Source: Roseiarcus sp963730555
GTDB lineage: Bacteria; Pseudomonadota; Alphaproteobacteria; Rhizobiales; Beijerinckiaceae
Length of the DNA: 64,000 bases
Assembly (NCBI GenBank): GCA_963730555.1
Contig: CAVSSS010000011.1
Span: 348,751-412,750 of the forward strand
Direction of reading: 5' to 3'
This document shows, in pieces, positions 27,584-36,272 of the stretch (position 1 is the first letter of the stretch; each line of letters starts with the position of its first letter). The position numbers and the translations under genes are program-made. The notes beneath the pieces are model-generated. The model did not search any database and was not told the DNA's origin. It was given only the letters and a program-made list of their open reading frames with translations.

Positions 27584-28269
27584 CTAGCGAAGATCCGGAC
27601 TCGCCGCCAGAAGGCGGCCGGCGACGCCCGATTGCTCAAGGAAGGCGAGCGTCCGGGTGGGCAGGGGCGGCGACATTTTCAGGAAGGCGATGAGATCGAC
27701 GGGATTGTCGATATCCATCCCGATCCCCGGATGGCGGAGGACGAGCGGGTCGATCCCACTGTCTCGCGCGGCGTCGAGATGCGGGTAAAAACTGTCTTCG
27801 CCGAAACGCAGCGGAACGGCGTCCGGCGGCGAACAGACGATCGTGTTCGATCCGAGATCGTCATGCGCAGGCACAATGGTGAAGGCGGGCGCGGGCCGAT
27901 GCGCCACGAGCGTCGCGGTGATCTCGGCTGACGACGAGTCGCGGAATGTCGCCGGGCATCGTCATCATGCCGGCGCGGCCCTCGCGGGCAAGCAGGCGCG
28001 CGGCGGCCGTGACGGCGCCAGTATGCCCATCCCGCGCGCCTTCCGTAACAACGTGCGCGCCGTAGCGGCCGGCAAGCGCTGTCGCGACCGGATCGACCGT
28101 GACGACAAGCACGCCGGCAAGCTCCCGGACCGCGCTCAACGCCTCGAGCACATCCTCAAGCATGATCGCTCGCGAGCGCACGACGTTCCTCGGGGCTCAG
28201 GCATGACGACAGCCGTTGCTTGGCGCCCTCGAGTTCCTTGACGGGCACGACAGCCCAGACGCCGGTCAC
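27584..28269 (-). pseudogene. cofC: Phospholactate/phosphoenolpyruvate guanylyltransferase CofC, frameshifted
   Basis: CofC activates 2-phospholactate or a related C3 acid with GTP for F420 assembly. The start is a GTG at 28269 overlapping the cofD stop (GTGA). The nucleotidyltransferase start WAVVPVKELEGAKQRL is followed by a frame change near 28165, then VVTVDPVATALAGRYGAHVV and MTMPGDIPRL. A second change follows near 27940, then FTIVPAHDDLGSNTIV, FGEDSFYPHLDAA and PGIGMDIDNPVDL to the end. Joined length is about 228 aa, normal for the family. It is last in an overlapping run fgd-cofE-cofD-cofC and converges on fbiC. Confidence 0.8.
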
Positions 28270-29237
28270 GCCACGAGATCCCGGCCGCGTTTCAAAGCGG
28301 CAAGCGCATCCGCCGCCTCAAGCACGACGCGAGCCAATTGCTCGCGCTCGGCGAGATTCGTCATGAGCGTCGGGGCGAGCGTCACCTTCGGCGCCACATG
28401 AGCCGCCTCCTGCGCGTCACCGACGTCCATCACATAACCATCGAGCAGATCGCCGTAGCGATCCGCCACGGCAGCGGCGCTCGGCGTCATTCCCAGTTCC
28501 GCCATCATTTTGGCTGTCGGCCCCTTGACCGCGCGGCCGCCGATGATGGGGGAAACCGCGACGACGGGCGCGACGCAACGGGCAAGAGCCTCGCGCGTCC
28601 CCGGCACGGCCAGGATCGGCTCGACGCTGATGAAGGGGTTGGACGGACAGATGATGACCGCGCGCAGCCGTTCGTCGCGCAAGGCCGCCAGAAGCTCAGG
28701 ATGGGGGCGCGCATCCTCCGCGCCCGCGAAGGCAAGCTCCCGCACGACAGGGCGGCATTGAAGACGAACGAAATAATCCTGGAAGTCGAGCCATCCCTCG
28801 TCTGTTCGTAATCTCGTGCGCAACCGATCATCTGTCGCCGGCAGCACGCGGGGACCGACGCCGAGGCGGCGACAGAAGTCGGCGGTGATGGCGGAGAGAG
28901 ATTCGCCTTGGCCCAGCCGACGGGTGCGCTCGACATGAACCGCGAGGTCGCGATCGCCAAGGCGGAACCAATCCTCGCCGCCGAGCGCCGTGAGCGTCTC
29001 CATGAACGACCAGGTCTCGTCTCGCCGACCCCATCCGAGCTTCGTATTGTCGAGGCCGGCGAGCGTGTACATCAATGTGTCGGCGTCCGGCGAGATATGC
29101 AGGCCGAGATGCTCGAAATCATCGCCGACATTGGCGACAACGAGCAGATTGTCCTTGTCCACGATCCGGCTGAGGCCCAGCGCGAGCTTGGCGCCCCCGA
29201 TGCCCCCGGATAACGCAACCACCAGATCCCGACTCAT
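28266..29237 (-). CDS. cofD: 2-phospho-L-lactate transferase CofD/FbiA
   Basis: An intact 323-aa enzyme that joins the activated three-carbon phospho-acid to F0, giving F420-0 (or its dehydro form). Family features are the N-terminal loop LSGGIGGAKLALGL, NVGDDFEHLGLHISPDADT, CPSNPFISVEPILAVPG and SPIIGGRAVKGPTAKM. These last two are the substrate and GTP-derived product binding segments in CofD structures. The start overlaps the cofE stop by four bases and the stop overlaps the GTG start of cofC. Confidence 0.93.
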   Translation of the reverse strand: MSRDLVVALSGGIGGAKLALGLSRIVDKDNLLVVANVGDDFEHLGLHISPDADTLMYTLAGLDNTKLGWGRRDETWSFMETLTALGGEDWFRLGDRDLAVHVERTRRLGQGESLSAITADFCRRLGVGPRVLPATDDRLRTRLRTDEGWLDFQDYFVRLQCRPVVRELAFAGAEDARPHPELLAALRDERLRAVIICPSNPFISVEPILAVPGTREALARCVAPVVAVSPIIGGRAVKGPTAKMMAELGMTPSAAAVADRYGDLLDGYVMDVGDAQEAAHVAPKVTLAPTLMTNLAEREQLARVVLEAADALAALKRGRDLVA

Positions 29238-29998
29238 CGAAACAGATCCTCATTTGGGGAACGAATGATGCTGGCGGCCGTCGATTGAGGAGCGGACCAG
29301 CTTAAGCCCCGGATCAGGACCGCGGGCGTCGCCTCGTCCGCCTGGCCCATCTGGAGCGAGGCTGCGGCGGCGATCTCATCCGCGTAGCCGATGACCGTCG
29401 CTTCGAGCTTTCGGCCAAACAGGTCGGGCTGTCCGCGTAGATCGATCAAGGCGGGCAGACCGGCGACGCCGATCGCGACGCCGACGGTTCCCTGGCGCCA
29501 GGGACGCCCGAAGCTGTCGTTTATGATGACGGCGACATCGACCCCGGTCGCCGCCTTAAGCCCGCGGCGCAGCGTCTCTGCGGTGCGGTCCGGATTCTCA
29601 GGCAACAGGAGCACGCGGGGAGAGCCATCCGCGGGCGCCACGTTCGACTGGTCCACCCCAGCGTTCGCCATGATGAAACCGAGCTTATGTTCAACGATCA
29701 TGACGCCGCGGTGCGCCCGCACGACGCGAACCGACTCTGACAGAATGACCTCCACAAGCCGCGGGTCCTTGTCGACTTCCGCCGCAAGCGCGAGGGCCTT
29801 AGCGGAGGGTTCGACCGTCGCGAGATCGACGACGCGACCCTCGGCCTTCGAGACGATTTTTTGCGCAACGACAAGCACGTCTCCAGCGCGCGGCGTGACG
29901 CCGTTCCGCTTAAGGGCGGACGCAATGAGTTCGCCCAGGTCATCGCCAGCCCTGATCAAGGGCAGGCCCTGCAAGGCGATGAGCTCGAGAGAGGTCAT
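29234..29998 (-). CDS. cofE: F420-0:gamma-glutamyl ligase CofE
   Basis: An intact 254-aa ligase that adds gamma-linked glutamates to F420-0 using GTP. Typical segments are ELIALQGLPLIRAGDDLGEL, DVLVVAQKIVSKAEGRVVDL and VDQSNVAPADGSPRVLLLPE; the last holds the Asp/Ser metal and nucleotide region. NDSFGRPWRQGTVGVAIGVAG is highly diagnostic. It is the stand-alone form without the C-terminal nitroreductase-like domain of mycobacterial FbiB. It overlaps fgd and cofD by four bases on each side. Confidence 0.93.
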   Translation of the reverse strand: MTSLELIALQGLPLIRAGDDLGELIASALKRNGVTPRAGDVLVVAQKIVSKAEGRVVDLATVEPSAKALALAAEVDKDPRLVEVILSESVRVVRAHRGVMIVEHKLGFIMANAGVDQSNVAPADGSPRVLLLPENPDRTAETLRRGLKAATGVDVAVIINDSFGRPWRQGTVGVAIGVAGLPALIDLRGQPDLFGRKLEATVIGYADEIAAAASLQMGQADEATPAVLIRGLSWSAPQSTAASIIRSPNEDLFR

Positions 29999-31047
29999 GC
30001 GCTCTTGGGCTTTTCGTCCGGCGCGCCGAAGCGGCGACGGAGGCGAGGGAGAACGTGCTCCGCGTAGAGCCGGAGGAACCGCTCCTGATCGGGACCAGGC
30101 GCATGAAAGACCAGATGGTCGAAACCCAGATCGACGTAATAGCGGATGCGCTCGACATGCTCGTCCGGATCGGTCGACACGATCCAGCGGCTTGCGGCAC
30201 GCTCAGCCGAGAGCTGGGCCGCGAGGCGCTCCATCTCTTCCGGACTGTGGACGGAAATCTTCTCCTCAGGCGTAAGAGCGAGAACCGCCCAGTGGCGGGT
30301 GTCCTCCATCGCGCGTTTCATATCCGTGTCGAACGAGACCTTGACCTCAATCATCCGGGTATAGTCGGGCGCGCGCGAGCCGGCCTCGGCGCGCCCCTCC
30401 AACACCTTCGGCAATATCGTCTCGGTATAAAGCTCCCGGTCCTTGCCGCTGGTGCAGATCAAGCCGTCGCCCGCTCGCCCGGCGTATTTCGCGATCAGCG
30501 CGCCGGCCGCGGCGATATAGATCGGAACGGGCGTCGCGGGTCGATCATAGATCGTCGCGTCCTTGGTGCGATAATATTGACCTTCGAACGTCACCCGCTC
30601 CTCCGTCCAAAGCCGACGCATCAGGGTGATCGCCTCGCGCAGACGCGCAAACCGTTCCTTGAAATCGGGCCAGGTCATGCCGGTTGATGGGACCTCGTTC
30701 AGCGATTCCCCGGTGCCGACGCCGAACACGATCCGGCCGGGAAACATGACGCCAAGCGTGGCGAAGGCTTGCGCCACGACGGAGGGGTGATAGCGAAAGG
30801 TGGGCGTCATTACGCTCGTACCCATGATGACCCGCGACGTCAGCGCCCCGAGGGCGCCGAGCCATGCCAGTGAGAAAGGAGCGTGGCCGCCATGATGCTT
30901 CCATGGCTGGAAATGGTCGCTGATGAAGACCGAGTCAAAGCCCGACTGCTCCGCGAGCCGAGAAAACTGGAGCAATTCCGTCGGCCCGAATTGCTCCGCC
31001 GACGCCTTATATCCTAGCTTGAGCACGGATCCGTTCTCCGCCGTCAT
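29995..31047 (-). CDS. fgd: F420-dependent glucose-6-phosphate dehydrogenase-like enzyme
   Basis: A 350-aa LLM-fold protein very close in pattern to mycobacterial Fgd. KLGYKASAEQF opens the sequence. SDHFQPWKHHGGHAPFSLAW at residues 43-62 holds the active-site His and Trp of Fgd. VFGVGTGESLNEV contains the general-acid Glu, DGLICTSGKDRELYTE a phosphate-binding Lys, and SRWIVSTDPDEHVERI the phosphate-binding Arg. In actinobacteria the enzyme oxidises glucose-6-phosphate and reduces F420 to F420H2, supplying other F420 enzymes. It heads the overlapping operon fgd-cofE-cofD-cofC. An F420-dependent alcohol dehydrogenase with the same fold is the main alternative. Confidence 0.85.
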   Translation of the reverse strand: MTAENGSVLKLGYKASAEQFGPTELLQFSRLAEQSGFDSVFISDHFQPWKHHGGHAPFSLAWLGALGALTSRVIMGTSVMTPTFRYHPSVVAQAFATLGVMFPGRIVFGVGTGESLNEVPSTGMTWPDFKERFARLREAITLMRRLWTEERVTFEGQYYRTKDATIYDRPATPVPIYIAAAGALIAKYAGRAGDGLICTSGKDRELYTETILPKVLEGRAEAGSRAPDYTRMIEVKVSFDTDMKRAMEDTRHWAVLALTPEEKISVHSPEEMERLAAQLSAERAASRWIVSTDPDEHVERIRYYVDLGFDHLVFHAPGPDQERFLRLYAEHVLPRLRRRFGAPDEKPKSA

Positions 31048-31161
31048 GGGGCCTCGCGGCCCGAGGCGGATACAATAGCGCAGACAGGTCGCTCAGGGCG
31101 ACGGTTCGTCTTCGCGTAGGGTCGGGACGAATGATCACGGATGTGTGTTGGGGAGCACGCG

Positions 31162-32058
31162 ATGAAACTCGGCGTCACATTGCCTTTGTCCGATATCGGC
31201 GGCGATCCCGCCACGGTGCGAGTGTTTGCGCAGGCGGTGGAGGCGGCCGGTTACGATCATCTCGCTGCCCCGGATCACGTTTTGGGCGTCAATGCCGCGA
31301 GCCGGCCCGGCTGGGGCGCGCGGAACACCTCGGCCGATCTCTTTCACGATCCGTTTGTTCTGTTCGGGTTCCTCAGCGCTTGCACGACGAGAATCGGCTT
31401 CTCGACAGAAGTGCTCATCCTGCCTCAGCGACAAACCGTGCTGGTCGCCAAGCAGGCCGCCTGCCTCGATGTGCTGAGCGGCGGCCGGTTTCGGCTAGGG
31501 ATTGGGATCGGCTGGAACGAAGTGGAGTTCGTAGGCCTCAACGAGGATTTTCACAATCGGGGACGGCGGTCGGAGGAGCAGGTGCAACTCATGCAGGCCC
31601 TGTGGGCCGAGCCGCATGTGAAGTTCGAGGGGCGGTGGCATCACATCGACGACGCGGGCGTCAATCCGCTGCCGATCGGCCGCCGCATCCCGATCTGGTT
31701 CGGAGGTCATCATGATCTGACGCTCCGGCGCATCGCGAAATGGGGCGACGGATGGATGATGAACGCCTACCCCGCAGGCGCGGCCGCCGAGGCGGACTTC
31801 ACCAAACTGCGCGCCTATGCCGAAGAGGCGGGCCGCGATCCCGACAGCATCGGCGTCGAGGTCTGGGTCTCCACCGGCGCCGGCGACGAGAAGAGCTGGC
31901 GCGAGGAATTCAAGTTCTGGAAGAGCGCGGGCGTCACTCACGTCACGGTCAACAGCGCCTTCGAGCGGAACCATCACCGGCGCATCGCCTCGCGCTCGTT
32001 GCAGGCCCATCTGACGGCCCTCGAGCGATACCGCAACGCGGTCGCCGACCTCTTGTAA
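31162..32058 (+). CDS. LLM-class F420-dependent oxidoreductase
   Basis: A 298-aa luciferase-like TIM-barrel enzyme. The start at 31162 is chosen for GGGGAG upstream and the family-like MKLGVTLPLSDIGGDPATV; the open frame goes back to 31141. The segments AAGYDHLAAPDHVLGVNA, RIGFSTEVLILPQRQTVLVA and FRLGIGIGWNEVEFVGLNED are typical of the F420-dependent subgroup known from actinobacteria. The C-terminal part carries the barrel helices and ends at 32058. Divergent from fgd, with 114 bp between the starts. Substrate unknown. Confidence 0.84.
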   Translation: MKLGVTLPLSDIGGDPATVRVFAQAVEAAGYDHLAAPDHVLGVNAASRPGWGARNTSADLFHDPFVLFGFLSACTTRIGFSTEVLILPQRQTVLVAKQAACLDVLSGGRFRLGIGIGWNEVEFVGLNEDFHNRGRRSEEQVQLMQALWAEPHVKFEGRWHHIDDAGVNPLPIGRRIPIWFGGHHDLTLRRIAKWGDGWMMNAYPAGAAAEADFTKLRAYAEEAGRDPDSIGVEVWVSTGAGDEKSWREEFKFWKSAGVTHVTVNSAFERNHHRRIASRSLQAHLTALERYRNAVADLL

Positions 32059-32066
32059 GAGAGAGG

Positions 32067-32465
32067 TCAGCCATGGGCCTGCACCGCGGTGGGCTCGATT
32101 TCAAACGTGATCCTGACCTGGCCAGGTTGGGCCCAAGGGTACTTGTCCTTCCCGAGGTATTTCTTGGCGAGGGAATCGATGTGCGCCGATGCGCCCTCCT
32201 CAGTCACGTGCTCAACCCGGCCGCGGATCTGGATGTAGCGATAGGGATTGTCGGGGTCGAGGATCGAAAGCGCCACGGGCGCGCCTTCCCGCATATTGCG
32301 CGCCTTCACGCGACCCTTTGCAGAGTTTATCCGAATCTTTCCGTCCGTGTAGTCGAACCATACGGGCGTAACTTGCGGCGTCCCATCCGGCATGATCGTC
32401 GCCAGATGGGCGAACGTCGCCTTCTGCTGCAGCAAATCCAGATAGTCCGCGGGTATCGCCGCCAT
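32067..32465 (-). CDS. PPOX-class F420-dependent oxidoreductase
   Basis: A 132-aa split beta-barrel flavin/deazaflavin protein. Typical motifs are ATFAHLATIMPDGTPQVTPV and FDYTDGKIRINSAKGRVKARNM, the latter holding cofactor-phosphate-binding Ser/Lys/Arg residues, then PYRYIQIRGRVEHVTEEGA. The start at 32465 has AAGGAGA seven bases upstream; the longer open frame to 32540 is rejected. Such proteins often reduce F420-linked substrates or act on biliverdin-like compounds; specificity is unknown. It stands tail to tail with the LLM gene ending at 32058. Confidence 0.83.
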   Translation of the reverse strand: MAAIPADYLDLLQQKATFAHLATIMPDGTPQVTPVWFDYTDGKIRINSAKGRVKARNMREGAPVALSILDPDNPYRYIQIRGRVEHVTEEGASAHIDSLAKKYLGKDKYPWAQPGQVRITFEIEPTAVQAHG

Positions 32466-32665
32466 GACTGTCTCCTTATCGCTTGCGCTTCTCGCGCAGC
32501 TTCGTAGGTGATCGTCAACGTAACCGTCGGGACCTGACATGGCAACGAGAGGAACTCAGATCTTCCGGAGACGAACCTCTCGATGACGGGCTCGGGCTTC
32601 TCGCCGCTCGTCGCATTGGCCGACCCGGCGCTCGGCGCTATACTCCCCGCAGTTTGAAGGAGAGC

Positions 32666-33130
32666 ATGATGACTGAAGCGAAACTCGCTCCGAACCTGCC
32701 GGACTGGATGGTCCAGCACGCCAACCGCTATCTCGCCAGCGGCGGCGCCGAGGGGCACACGTACAAGATCAACGTGCCGGGGCGCGGCGAGATCACGGCG
32801 CCGGCGCTGCTGCTGACCACCACCGGCCGCAAGTCCGGGGAGAAGTTCATATTCCCGCTGTTTTACGGAACGGACGGCGATAGCTACATCGTTGTCGCGT
32901 CGAAGGGCGGCGCGCCCCAACACCCAGGATGGTATCGCAATATCCTCGCCAACCCGGATGTCGAGGTGCAAGTCGGGACCAAGAAGCTGAGGGCGCGCGC
33001 CAGGACCGCGACGGGCGACGAACGCGCGCGACTCTGGAAAAAGGCGCTCGAATTTTGGCCTCCCTACGCCGATTACGCGCTCAAGACCGAACGCGAGATA
33101 CCGGTGGTCGTGCTGGACCCTGTCCATTGA
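32666..33130 (+). CDS. Deazaflavin (F420)-dependent nitroreductase, Ddn family
   Basis: A 154-aa split beta-barrel protein of the Ddn/Rv3547 family, which uses F420H2 to reduce quinones or nitro compounds. TAPALLLTTTGRKSGEKFIFPLFY (about residues 45-68), then ASKGGAPQHPGWYRNILANP (about 85-104), are the diagnostic F420-binding segments. The start at 32666 has GAAGGAGAG directly upstream. An in-frame upstream extension to 32483 is not family-like. It ends the F420 district. Confidence 0.87.
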   Translation: MMTEAKLAPNLPDWMVQHANRYLASGGAEGHTYKINVPGRGEITAPALLLTTTGRKSGEKFIFPLFYGTDGDSYIVVASKGGAPQHPGWYRNILANPDVEVQVGTKKLRARARTATGDERARLWKKALEFWPPYADYALKTEREIPVVVLDPVH

Positions 33131-33502
33131 GCTAAGGGCGTGTGGCGGCCGGACCGCGGCGCCGCACGCCGACCTCACGGCATGTCTCAATCAGTCAACG
33201 GTGATAGGTCCCCGCGTCTGCTCGGGAGCGGGCATTCCTGCGATTCGCGGTTCGGCTCTCAAAGCCAGACACGCGCGCAGGCAACGCCGACGGCCTCTGC
33301 AAGCCAGATTGACAGCCTTATTGAATTGCCCTTAGCTCAACACACTAGCTAGCAAAGCACGGAGCGAACTTTCAACGGCTCTCCGCGGCCAAGGAGGCCT
33401 CTTGCGGAGATCGGAATCGCTTCGGCCGTGTTGACAAAGCCCGCGTCTGGCGCGGGCGCGCCAATCGGTCAGGGCGGAACGCTTCGCGGGAGGAGCGAGT
33501 CG
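33131..33502. other. Non-coding stretch upstream of the second ABC operon
   Basis: No gene is supported. The part nearest 33503 should hold the promoter of the ABC operon, with the ribosome site GGGAGGAGC at about 33488-33496. The open frame reaching back to 33428 adds residues unlike the family. No operator is evident. Confidence 0.4.
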
Positions 33503-35107
33503 ATGGAGGTTGTCGAGCGCGCCGTCGGCGTGAACGGCTCAGCGGACGAGCGGCCGCAGGCGGCTGACGCGAGCGAGCTGTTGCAGGTGCGCGGGGTCTT
33601 CAAGAGCTTCGGCGGCACGGAAGCGCTGGCGGACGTCGGCATGACCCTCAAGGCCGGCGAAATTCTTGCGCTCTTGGGCGAGAACGGCGCCGGCAAGTCG
33701 ACGCTGATCAAGATTTTGGCCGGCGTCTATATGCTCGACGCGGGCAGCGTCAGCTTTCGCGGCGTCGACGTCACTCACGCCCTGCGCCGCCTGCCGATCG
33801 CCTTCATCCATCAGGACCTCGGCCTCATCGACTGGATGACAGTGGCCGAAAACATCTGCATGACGCTCGGCTTTCCGCGCCGCCTCGGCATGATCGATCA
33901 GGACGCGGCGCGCCGCCGCGCGGCGGTTGCGCTTGACGCGCTCGGCGCCGACATCGATCCCGACGCGCGCATCCAGAATCTGAGCCGCACCGAAAAGTCG
34001 CTGGTGGCGATCGCCCGCGCGCTCGCGGCCGAGCCCGAGATTCTTGTCCTTGACGAACCGACCGCGAGCTTGCCGGCCGACGAAGTGGCTCGGCTGTTCT
34101 CGGCGTTGCGTCGGCTGCGCGCTCGCGGCGTCGCGATGATCTATGTCTCGCATCGCCTCGACGAGGTGTTCGAGATCGCCGATCGCATGATCGTGCTGCG
34201 CGACGGGCGCGTCGCGGGGGAACGAGAGGTTGCGCAGACGACGGCGGACGAAACGATCCTTCTGATCGTGGGGCGCGAGCCATCGCAGGTCTTCCGCCGT
34301 CCGCCCGACCGCCACGGCTCGCCGCGGCTCGCCTTGCAGTCGGTCATGGTGGGGGAGGTCGGACCCATCGAATGCGAGATCCACTCTGGCGAGATCGTCG
34401 GCCTGGTCGGGCTACGGGGCGCGGGGCAGGAGAGCATCGGGCGGGCGTTGTTTGGAGTCTCGCCGATGACAGGCGGACGTGTCCTTCTTGATGGACGCCA
34501 TGTGTCCGTCTCGTCGCCGCGCGAGGCGATGGCGCGAGGGATCAATCTGGTCTGCGCCGACCGCGTTGGCGAATCCATTATGCCCAATTTGTCGGTGCGC
34601 GAGAACCTGTTCCTCAATCCGGTTGCAGCCGGTTTGAGCCTGTTTTCGTTCATCTCGCCCGGCCGCGAGAATCGCGCCGCGAGGGAGCGCGGCGCCCAGG
34701 TGGGACTACGGCCAAACGATCCGACGCTGCCGATCGAGTTCTTGTCGGGCGGCAACCAACAGAAGGTGGTGGTCGGGCGCTGGCTGCACCTTGACGCGAA
34801 GATTTACGTCTTCGAGGACCCGACCGCGGGCGTCGACGTCGGGGCCAAGGCCGAAATCTATCGTCTGTTCGACGTCGCGCTCCAGGCAGGGGCGGCGATC
34901 GTCATCGTGTCGACGGATTTCGAGGAGGTGGCGAAGGTCTGCCACCGCGCGCTGATCTTCGATCGCGGCCGGGTGGTCGCCGAGCTGGCCGCCGAGGATC
35001 TGTCGGTGGAGAATCTGCTCGCCGCGGCTTCGGCGAGCGTTCGGCGCTCGGAGCCGCTCATTGGCGCTTCGTCCAGCGGCCTCGGCGGCGCTCATGCAGT
35101 CCATTAA
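33503..35107 (+). CDS. Sugar-type ABC transporter ATPase (RbsA-like)
   Basis: A 534-aa protein with two tandem ATPase domains. Domain 1: Walker A LLGENGAGKSTLIKILAG (near residue 55), Walker B ILVLDEPTASLPADEV, signature region NLSRTEKSLVAIARAL (not the canonical LSGGQ). Domain 2: degenerate Walker A region VGLRGAGQESIGRALFG, signature FLSGGNQQKVVVGRWL, Walker B VFEDPTAGVDVG. An asymmetric pair of sites is normal in this family. The ATG at 33503 follows GGAGGAGC; the next gene starts 14 bp before its stop. Substrate unknown, sugar or polyol by family. Confidence 0.88.
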   Translation: MEVVERAVGVNGSADERPQAADASELLQVRGVFKSFGGTEALADVGMTLKAGEILALLGENGAGKSTLIKILAGVYMLDAGSVSFRGVDVTHALRRLPIAFIHQDLGLIDWMTVAENICMTLGFPRRLGMIDQDAARRRAAVALDALGADIDPDARIQNLSRTEKSLVAIARALAAEPEILVLDEPTASLPADEVARLFSALRRLRARGVAMIYVSHRLDEVFEIADRMIVLRDGRVAGEREVAQTTADETILLIVGREPSQVFRRPPDRHGSPRLALQSVMVGEVGPIECEIHSGEIVGLVGLRGAGQESIGRALFGVSPMTGGRVLLDGRHVSVSSPREAMARGINLVCADRVGESIMPNLSVRENLFLNPVAAGLSLFSFISPGRENRAARERGAQVGLRPNDPTLPIEFLSGGNQQKVVVGRWLHLDAKIYVFEDPTAGVDVGAKAEIYRLFDVALQAGAAIVIVSTDFEEVAKVCHRALIFDRGRVVAELAAEDLSVENLLAAASASVRRSEPLIGASSSGLGGAHAVH

Positions 35108-36167
35108 GTCGAATGCGCTGGAGCCGACCCGTTCGGAATGGGCGACGCTCTCGCGCGGGCAGGCGATCGTCCGACTCGCGTCGGTCTATGGCCTGCCCCT
35201 CCTGACCCTGGCGTTGATCCTCTTTTTCTCGGTGCTGCTTCCCGACACGTTTCCGACCTGGCTCAACGCGCGGTCGATCCTCGCTGACAAGGCGATCATC
35301 GCGCTCCTGTCGCTGGCCGCGACCCTGCCGATGATGGCCGGCCGAATCGATCTCACTGTCGGCTTCGGCATCGTGATGTGGCACATTCTCGCCATCAGCC
35401 TGCAGGTCAAGTACGGCGTTCCCTGGCCGCTGGCGATCGTGATCGTCATAGCCTGCGGCGGTTTGACCGGCCTCATCAACGGCTTGCTGGTCGAAGTGGC
35501 CCAGATTGACTCGTTCATTGCTACGCTGGGCATCGGCACGATCCTCTATGCGCTCGCGCTTTGGCACACCGACGGACGCCAGATTGTTGGATCGCTTTCG
35601 CCTGGCTTCCTCGACATCAACGCGCTCTCGATCTTCGGAATCCCGATTCCGGCGATTTATGTCCTGATCCTGGCGATCGTCCTGTGGATTGTGAGCGAGC
35701 GCCTTCCGATCGGCCGGTACATCTATGCCATCGGCGCCAACGAGAAAGCAGCCGCGCTCAATGGCATTCCTGTGCGGGCCTATGTCATCGGCGTGTTTGT
35801 GGCCGCAGGCGTGATTACGGGTTTCGCCGGCTGCGTGCTGGGCGCAAAGCTCAGAATCGGCCAGGCGAATGTCGGGCTTGATTATCTGTTGCCGGCGCTC
35901 GTCGGCGCGTTTCTCGGCTCGACCACGATCAAGCCCGGCAGGGTTAATATCTGGGGCACGATCTGCGGCGTGCTGATTCTCGCGGTCGGAATCTCTGGCA
36001 TTCAGCAGCTCGGCGGCGCGTTCTTCGTCGAACCCCTTTTCAATGGCACCACACTGGTCATCTCAATCGCGCTCGCCGCCTTCGCTCAGCGGCAGCGCAG
36101 CGTCGTGCGTCCGACGCGGGCCCTGAACCGTGGGGCCAAAGACGATTCCGAAAGGGTCTTGCGTTGA
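35094..36167 (+). CDS. Sugar-type ABC transporter permease (RbsC-like)
   Basis: A 357-aa membrane protein with about ten hydrophobic segments. Family motifs are TLPMMAGRIDLTVGFGIVMW near residue 80, LLVEVAQIDSFIATLGIGTI, and IGANEKAAALNGIPVRAYVI near residue 220. The ATG at 35094 lies 14 bp inside the ATPase gene; the open frame from 35061 is only read-through. Unlike the operon at 16.6-21.3 kb, this transporter has one permease and would use a homodimer. Confidence 0.88.
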   Translation: MQSIKSNALEPTRSEWATLSRGQAIVRLASVYGLPLLTLALILFFSVLLPDTFPTWLNARSILADKAIIALLSLAATLPMMAGRIDLTVGFGIVMWHILAISLQVKYGVPWPLAIVIVIACGGLTGLINGLLVEVAQIDSFIATLGIGTILYALALWHTDGRQIVGSLSPGFLDINALSIFGIPIPAIYVLILAIVLWIVSERLPIGRYIYAIGANEKAAALNGIPVRAYVIGVFVAAGVITGFAGCVLGAKLRIGQANVGLDYLLPALVGAFLGSTTIKPGRVNIWGTICGVLILAVGISGIQQLGGAFFVEPLFNGTTLVISIALAAFAQRQRSVVRPTRALNRGAKDDSERVLR

Positions 36168-36272
36168 ATGATGAGTTCGCCTTTCGGATGTACGGCGCAT
36201 CGAGCGTCACGGAAACGCCAGAGCAACCAACCTGACGGGCCTTGAGCCCGCGGTCATCTAAGGGAGGAATAT

